DNA of 10,407 bases from CAZXVW01 sp964644025 (lineage in GTDB: Bacteria > Acidobacteriota > Terriglobia > Bryobacterales > Bryobacteraceae), in assembly GCA_964644025.1 (NCBI GenBank), contig CAZXVW010000154.1, forward strand, positions 1 to 10,407, in the 5' to 3' direction. The notes below the pieces were generated by a model. That model made no database searches. It was not told where the DNA came from and saw nothing but the letters and a program-made list of their open reading frames with translations. A program made the translations under genes and the position numbers. Positions 7,113 to 10,407 of the stretch are shown in pieces. The stretch's first letter is position 1, and each line of letters opens with the position of its first letter.

Positions 7113-8066
7113 TCAACGGGTTGGCGGTTGCCAGTGAACGTGATTGCGGCCGCCGGCGGCGTTCCGGGCGGTCTGGCCGGCCTGTCGAGCAAGCCGGGAG
7201 TTTGGCGGTTGGGGTGCGACGGTTGCGTAGGTAGCGCTCTCGCCACCGATGCGGATTTCGTCGTGGTAGATGACTTTGCGGGGAACGATCACTTGCTGGG
7301 AATGGAAAGCCGCGGCGTTTTTCCTTTTCCAGCTCGGGTGGTAGATGCCGATTTTGAAGTAAGGCCCACGCCGGTCGTTGTAACAGTTCGGCCCCGTTCG
7401 GTCAACGACGCGCCGGCCGTTTTTCCAGACCTCCAGGAGGCCGTCATCGCGGTAAGACCATCTCACATGAAGCACCCAATCGGTCCAAACGCCGCGCTGG
7501 AGCGGACCAAGCTCCAAGCGCGCCCTGCGGGCCGCCTTGCGGGCCTCTTCCTTCGTCTTCCGCTTGCCGGCGTCCCAGTTGACGGCCAGTTGCCAGCGGT
7601 TTCCGGTGATGTGCAGCGCCAGAGGAGGATAGGCCCGCATCATGCCCGGGTCCTTCAGCCCGTGCCATTGGGCAACGATGTCGCCGGCCGGATCCTCCCC
7701 CCAGTCTTCCGGGACGAAGATGCTGAACCCGTACCAGCGTTCGTTCAGGCGGGGCTCGGCCGGCAATTTCAGCTCAGAGCGGTAAGAGCCGAGCTTCCGG
7801 CGGACCTCGAATCGAACGGAGTATTTTCCGGACCGTGCGGGTGAGTTTACTCTGCCGACCTGGTAGAGCGCAGCCAGGTGCTCCGGCCTGGTCCGGCGTA
7901 ACGGGTCGTCGGCGTCATTGATGGCGAGCGCCCAGCCCCGAAGCCCCGCGTGCTCGAAACCGTCATAGAAGAGCAGCGCGCCGGAGCGGCCGCCTGGAGA
8001 ATCGCCGGCGAGCAGTAGAAAACAACACAGCGCCAAGCCGGGAACCGGAGTCCACGGACACCTCAT
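7113..8066 (-). CDS. Secreted polysaccharide lyase-like protein (heparin lyase I / PL20 fold)
   Basis: A 317-residue protein with a hydrophobic N-terminal signal sequence (about 8-22) and a beta-jelly-roll body like the Pfam 'polysaccharide lyase' family that contains heparinase I and glucuronan lyase relatives. Recognisable pieces are LFYDGFE (32-38), SGKYSVRFEV (79-88), YRSEL (95-99), WYGFSIFVPEDW (111-122), VAQWHG (131-136), GPYFKIGIYHP (234-244) and YHDEIRIGG (267-275). The last four resemble the family's conserved strands, with the Gln-Trp-His and Lys/Tyr positions the best active-site candidates. It would cleave uronic-acid polysaccharide outside the cytoplasm by beta-elimination; substrate is not predictable. 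Residues about 283-317 form a basic, Gln/Asn/Pro-rich tail outside the fold. ATG at 8066 has GAGAGG at 8077-8072, 5 nt away, and overlaps the stop of an upstream frame (ATGA). It is divergent from the metalloprotease gene. Confidence 0.82.
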   Translation of the reverse strand: MRCPWTPVPGLALCCFLLLAGDSPGGRSGALLFYDGFEHAGLRGWALAINDADDPLRRTRPEHLAALYQVGRVNSPARSGKYSVRFEVRRKLGSYRSELKLPAEPRLNERWYGFSIFVPEDWGEDPAGDIVAQWHGLKDPGMMRAYPPLALHITGNRWQLAVNWDAGKRKTKEEARKAARRARLELGPLQRGVWTDWVLHVRWSYRDDGLLEVWKNGRRVVDRTGPNCYNDRRGPYFKIGIYHPSWKRKNAAAFHSQQVIVPRKVIYHDEIRIGGESATYATVAPQPPNSRLARQAGQTARNAAGGRNHVHWQPPTR

Positions 8067-8360
8067 TCCTGCCTCTCGATGCGGTTTCCGACGCGCATTT
8101 CCGCTCGAAGATTGTTCAGCGTGGCCATTGTATCATCGACGCGCGGGCCCGGCGTGGCCGGGCCGCGGCCCTGCTGGGCAAGCCTCGTCTGGGGGCGACC
8201 GGCGAAAAGGGTGCGTAACACGCTGTGGTAGCCGGACAAGGCCGCGGAGCATTCCGCCGGCCACGCGCAGGCAGCGGAGCTGGTGTCGGCCGCGCGCCGG
8301 GGATGCTCGTCCCGGTGGCGGAGCGCGGTTGATTCGTACTCGGCGGCGAGCTCCAGTTCG
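8063..8360 (-). pseudogene. Possible unrecognised or degenerate coding segment upstream of the lyase
   Basis: In the minus-strand frame that ends with TGA at 8065-8063, the last roughly 100 codons show G/C at about 73%, 56% and 80% of codon positions 1, 2 and 3 by hand count. That is the profile expected of a gene in a GC-rich genome rather than of spacer. The peptide begins LLAELELAAEYESTAL and ends NNLRAEMRVGNRIERQE; I recognise no family. The stop overlaps the lyase ATG, as in the real gene pairs here. Against it, no ATG, GTG or TTG precedes the helical N-terminal part, so a whole gene would need a CTG start or be a remnant. The frame continues open to 8851, but that part lies antisense to the metalloprotease gene. 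Confidence 0.3.
8127..8132 (-). promoter_or_regulatory. -10-like TACAAT upstream of the lyase gene
   Basis: Minus-strand TACAAT matches the -10 consensus at five of six bases and lies 60 bp before the lyase ATG. That would leave an mRNA leader of roughly 50 nt containing the GAGAGG ribosome site. No matching -35 is evident, so it remains a candidate. Confidence 0.25.
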
Positions 8361-8430
8361 GCAAGCAGCCTGGCGCCTGGCCGAGGAGCCGGGCGGAGAC
8401 CGCTGCTGGGAGTGGGAGTTCGGCTGGGGT

Positions 8431-8436
8431 TATTGT
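8431..8436 (+). promoter_or_regulatory. -10-like TATTGT 6 nt before the metalloprotease start
   Basis: TATTGT-TAAGAC-ATG places a TAnnnT box exactly 6 nt before the start codon of a gene that lacks a Shine-Dalgarno sequence. This geometry fits a leaderless transcript. The -35 region (8407-8413) is G-rich and does not match consensus. Confidence 0.3.
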
Positions 8437-8442
8437 TAAGAC

Positions 8443-10182
8443 ATGGGGTGGAGCGAGAAGGCGGCCGCCGCGGTTTGTCTGGCGGCGCTGTGGGTGCAAC
8501 CGGCGGCGGCCCGGCAGTGGCTGCGGCTGGCCTCGCCGCACTTCGAGCTGTACACCGACGCCGGCGAGAAGACGGCGCGCACGACGCTGGAGAAGTTCGA
8601 GCAGATCCACCACGTGTTTCACGATATCGGGGGAAGGCCGGAGGAGTCGCCGCTGCCGGTCCGGGTTTACCTGTTTGCTTTGGTCTCGGAGTTCCGGCGC
8701 TACCGGCCAGGGTCAACGGTTCAGGGGTTTTTTCAAGGCGGAGCGGAAAGAAACTGCATCGTGATGCAGGCGGCCGGGCGCGAGACCCAGCGGGTGGCGT
8801 TCCATGAGTACGTTCACCTGGTGCTGAACCATTCCTCCGGGCCGCTGCCACAGTGGCTCGAAGAGGGTACGGCGGAGTTTTACTCGACCGTCGAGGCGAG
8901 GGCTCGCAAGCTGGTGATCGGCCGGCCGATTCGGTCGCATCTGCGGACGCTTGCTTCCCGCCCCTGGCTCAGCGCGGCGCAACTAGAAAGGGTGACGCCG
9001 GATTCTCCGATTTACAACGAAGCCGAACGCGTGGGAGTGTTTTACGCGGAGAGCTGGGCGCTGGTGCACATGCTGAACCTCTCCCGGCGGTACCGGGACA
9101 GGCTGCCCCGTTTCGCCAGTCTGTTGGCCGAGGCGCGCCCGGCCAGCGAGGCTTTCCGCGAAGCGTTCGGTGTCCGGTTTGAGCAGGCGCTCCAGGAGCT
9201 GAAGGCTTACGTAGCAGCGGGGCGGTGGGCCACGGTGGAAATGCCGTGGGAACCGCCCGCCCGGCTGGCTATCGAGACAGAACGGCTCAGCGAGACGGAA
9301 GCCGAGGCGGCGCGGCTGGAACTGCAATTGCAGCTCGGGTTGTGGGACGTCTCCGAAGCCACGCTGCGGAAGCTGGCTCGCCGCCAAGTCATAACGCCGG
9401 GAACCGAGACGGCCCGCGCCATGGTCGCCATGAGTGCGAAGCGCTATGAGGAAGCCCGGCGGCATTTCGAGCGAGCGATCGAGCTAGGCAGCCGGCAGGC
9501 ATCCACGTATTTCGAGTACGCAATGCTGGTCCGCGACACCGGGGGCGCGCGCCCGCGCGTGATCGAAAATCTAAAGAAGGCCGTGGAATTGAACCCGAAT
9601 TACGCCGAAGCGAACTTCCTGCTCGGCGTGATGGCGTCCGGGGACGGCCGCCACGAGGAGGCCGTTGAATATCTGCGGCGCGCTACCGCCATCCTGCCGC
9701 GCCAGGCCAATTTCTGGCACGCGCTGGCGCTGGCCTACCATAAGACGGGACGGCGGGAACTGGCCCGGCGGGCGGCGCGGCGGGCGCTGGAGGCGGCCCG
9801 CACGCGGCAGGAGAGGGAGATGGCCGAGGCGGCGCTTGCGCTGACCGGGCGCGAGCCAGCGTGGGTCGAGTTGCCGGGGCGGCCCGAGGTAACGACGCCG
9901 GAGAGCTGGTTGCCGAAGAAGGGAGACCATCGGGCCGAAGGGATCCTCGAAAGAATCGACTGCGTGGGAGCTTCGGCCCGGTTCCACGTGCGGACCGCGG
10001 AGGGGCCGCTGGCGCTGTGGGTGGACAATCCAGGCGCGGTGCTGCTGAAGAACGCCTCGTCGCTCACCTTTGAATTCTCCTGCGGTGAACAGGCCCCGCG
10101 GCGGGTGGGGGTTGAGTATCTCGCTAGGCCGGACGAGCAAAAGCAAACCGCCGGCGTGCTCACCGCGATCGAATTCCACTGA
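8443..10182 (+). CDS. Secreted gluzincin-type metalloprotease with TPR repeats and C-terminal beta domain
   Basis: A 579-residue exported protein in three parts. A signal peptide (1-23, ending AAA-R) leads into a peptidase-MA/DUF1570-like domain with zinc site HEYVH (121-125), downstream WLEEGTAEF (138-146) whose Glu141 is the likely third zinc ligand, and YAESWALVHML (201-211), the family's trailing helix. Residues about 320-465 are tetratricopeptide repeats, for example KRYEEARRHFERAIELG (333-349), the NLKKAVELNPNYAEANFLLG block (376-395) and HEEAVEYLRRATAILP (404-419). Residues about 497-579 form a separate beta-rich domain of a kind I associate with acidobacterial TPR proteins (recollection, not a search). 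The catalytic residues look intact. An in-frame TAA at 8437-8439 fixes the ATG at 8443 as the earliest start. There is no Shine-Dalgarno sequence, but a TATTGT box lies 6 nt upstream. Substrate is unknown; TPRs suggest a protein partner. Confidence 0.88.
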   Translation: MGWSEKAAAAVCLAALWVQPAAARQWLRLASPHFELYTDAGEKTARTTLEKFEQIHHVFHDIGGRPEESPLPVRVYLFALVSEFRRYRPGSTVQGFFQGGAERNCIVMQAAGRETQRVAFHEYVHLVLNHSSGPLPQWLEEGTAEFYSTVEARARKLVIGRPIRSHLRTLASRPWLSAAQLERVTPDSPIYNEAERVGVFYAESWALVHMLNLSRRYRDRLPRFASLLAEARPASEAFREAFGVRFEQALQELKAYVAAGRWATVEMPWEPPARLAIETERLSETEAEAARLELQLQLGLWDVSEATLRKLARRQVITPGTETARAMVAMSAKRYEEARRHFERAIELGSRQASTYFEYAMLVRDTGGARPRVIENLKKAVELNPNYAEANFLLGVMASGDGRHEEAVEYLRRATAILPRQANFWHALALAYHKTGRRELARRAARRALEAARTRQEREMAEAALALTGREPAWVELPGRPEVTTPESWLPKKGDHRAEGILERIDCVGASARFHVRTAEGPLALWVDNPGAVLLKNASSLTFEFSCGEQAPRRVGVEYLARPDEQKQTAGVLTAIEFH

Positions 10183-10236
10183 GTGCGGCGGCCGGCGCCT
10201 GTCCCCTGGCGGTTGCTTTACCCTGGTGAGAGCGCC

Positions 10237-10260
10237 GCCGGGCGGTTGCCCCCGGCAACT
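10237..10260 (+). promoter_or_regulatory. Mutually exclusive hairpins before the last gene
   Basis: GCCGGG (10237-10242) can pair with CCCGGC (10251-10256), while GTTGCC (10245-10250) can instead pair with GGCAAC (10254-10259). The two stems share bases, so only one can form at a time, and they end 3 nt before the GGAGG ribosome site of the next gene. A regulatory leader is possible, but short GC stems arise easily by chance here. Confidence 0.25.
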
Positions 10261-10262
10261 GT

Positions 10263-10267
10263 GGAGG
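10263..10267 (+). promoter_or_regulatory. Strong ribosome binding site of the last gene
   Basis: GGAGG is followed by six bases (AAAAAC) and ATG at 10274. This decides the start of the partial gene at the right edge. It contrasts with the neighbouring genes that have no such site. Confidence 0.8.
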
Positions 10268-10273
10268 AAAAAC

Positions 10274-10407
10274 ATGCCCGCTGTCCTGGTTACCGAACCC
10301 GAGTTCCGCAAGGCGGAGAAGATCTTCGCCCGCTTCCCGCCCGGGTGCGAAGCGGCCCCGGCCGCCGAGAGCCCCACCCCGCTGGGCCGGAGGAACTTCA
10401 TGCCGTT
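10274..10407 (+). CDS. Partial gene at right edge, possibly a D-2-hydroxyacid dehydrogenase
   Basis: The first 44 codons are present, starting MPAVLVTEPEFRKAEKIFARF, and the frame stays open to the window edge. The start is well supported by GGAGG 6 nt upstream. There is no signal peptide, so the product is probably cytosolic. The VLVTEPEFRKAEKIF opening is reminiscent of the N-terminus of NAD-dependent D-isomer 2-hydroxyacid dehydrogenases (phosphoglycerate dehydrogenase-like), but the NAD-binding and catalytic motifs would lie outside the window, so this is a guess from a short stretch. It lies 91 bp after the metalloprotease stop on the same strand, and no T-run terminator is seen between them. 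Confidence 0.6.
   Translation, partial: MPAVLVTEPEFRKAEKIFARFPPGCEAAPAAESPTPLGRRNFMP

Noticed and set aside
6541..7116. Minus-strand open frame of 191 codons filling the gap after the lyase
   Set aside because: The translation is Arg/Pro/Ser-rich with no hydrophobic core pattern or known motif, and no ribosome site was found.
6813..7844. Plus-strand open frame of 343 codons
   Set aside because: Most of it is antisense to the polysaccharide lyase, and the first third lies in the gene-free interval with no domain-like content.
8440..8851. Upstream part of the minus-strand frame that ends at 8063
   Set aside because: It is antisense to the signal peptide and protease domain of a gene with an intact HExxH site. 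Only the part below about 8420 is worth considering.
6731..10261. Shared 11-mer CCCGGCAACTG at 6731-6741 and 10251-10261 as a possible repeat
   Set aside because: A match of this length between two places in 10 kb of GC-rich DNA is expected by chance, and the flanks do not match.

Overview
The window is GC-rich, densely coded chromosomal DNA with high G/C at third codon positions. The gene set is a paired M16 peptidase operon, tandem MacB/FtsX-type permeases, a YheT-family hydrolase, a heparin-lyase-fold polysaccharide lyase, and a secreted gluzincin with TPR repeats and a small C-terminal beta domain. This combination suggests a soil-type Acidobacteriota, perhaps a Bryobacterales/Solibacter-like member. 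That lineage is inferred from gene-family flavour only; no rRNA or phylogenetic marker is present.

Layout, left to right. Positions 1-6536 carry five minus-strand genes in two tightly packed groups. In transcription order they are a YheT-like alpha/beta hydrolase (6536-5556), two ABC permease subunits (5551-4310 and 4313-3075), a 121-bp gap with a weak promoter candidate, an M16 metallopeptidase with an intact HxxEH site (2953-1406), and an M16 homologue that has lost every catalytic residue (1409 to beyond the left edge). Both the permease pair and the peptidase pair are joined by 4-bp ATGA stop/start overlaps. The hydrolase and first permease are 4 bp apart. Positions 6537-7112 hold no credible gene; they contain hairpins and one tRNA T-arm-like string. 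A secreted polysaccharide lyase lies on the minus strand at 8066-7113. Just upstream of it (8063 to about 8360) is a stretch with coding-like base bias but no good start codon. A plus-strand secreted metalloprotease/TPR protein follows (8443-10182), and a new plus-strand gene with a strong ribosome binding site begins at 10274 and leaves the window.

How the genes may work together. The M16 pair resembles known active/inactive heteromers, and both members have signal peptides, so it probably processes peptides in the periplasm. The permeases look like MacB-type export or lipoprotein-release subunits, but no ATPase is present here. The lyase and the gluzincin are predicted to be exported. The shared theme is envelope and extracellular polymer or peptide handling.

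No CRISPR array, prophage, transposase, toxin-antitoxin pair or recognisable defence system is visible. The most interesting signals are three start codons preceded at the same 6-nt distance by a TAnnnT box (possible leaderless transcripts), a perfect 17-bp palindrome abutting the hydrolase start, the complete catalytic loss in one M16 partner, the roughly 53-residue charged insertion in the other, and the possible hidden coding segment upstream of the lyase.
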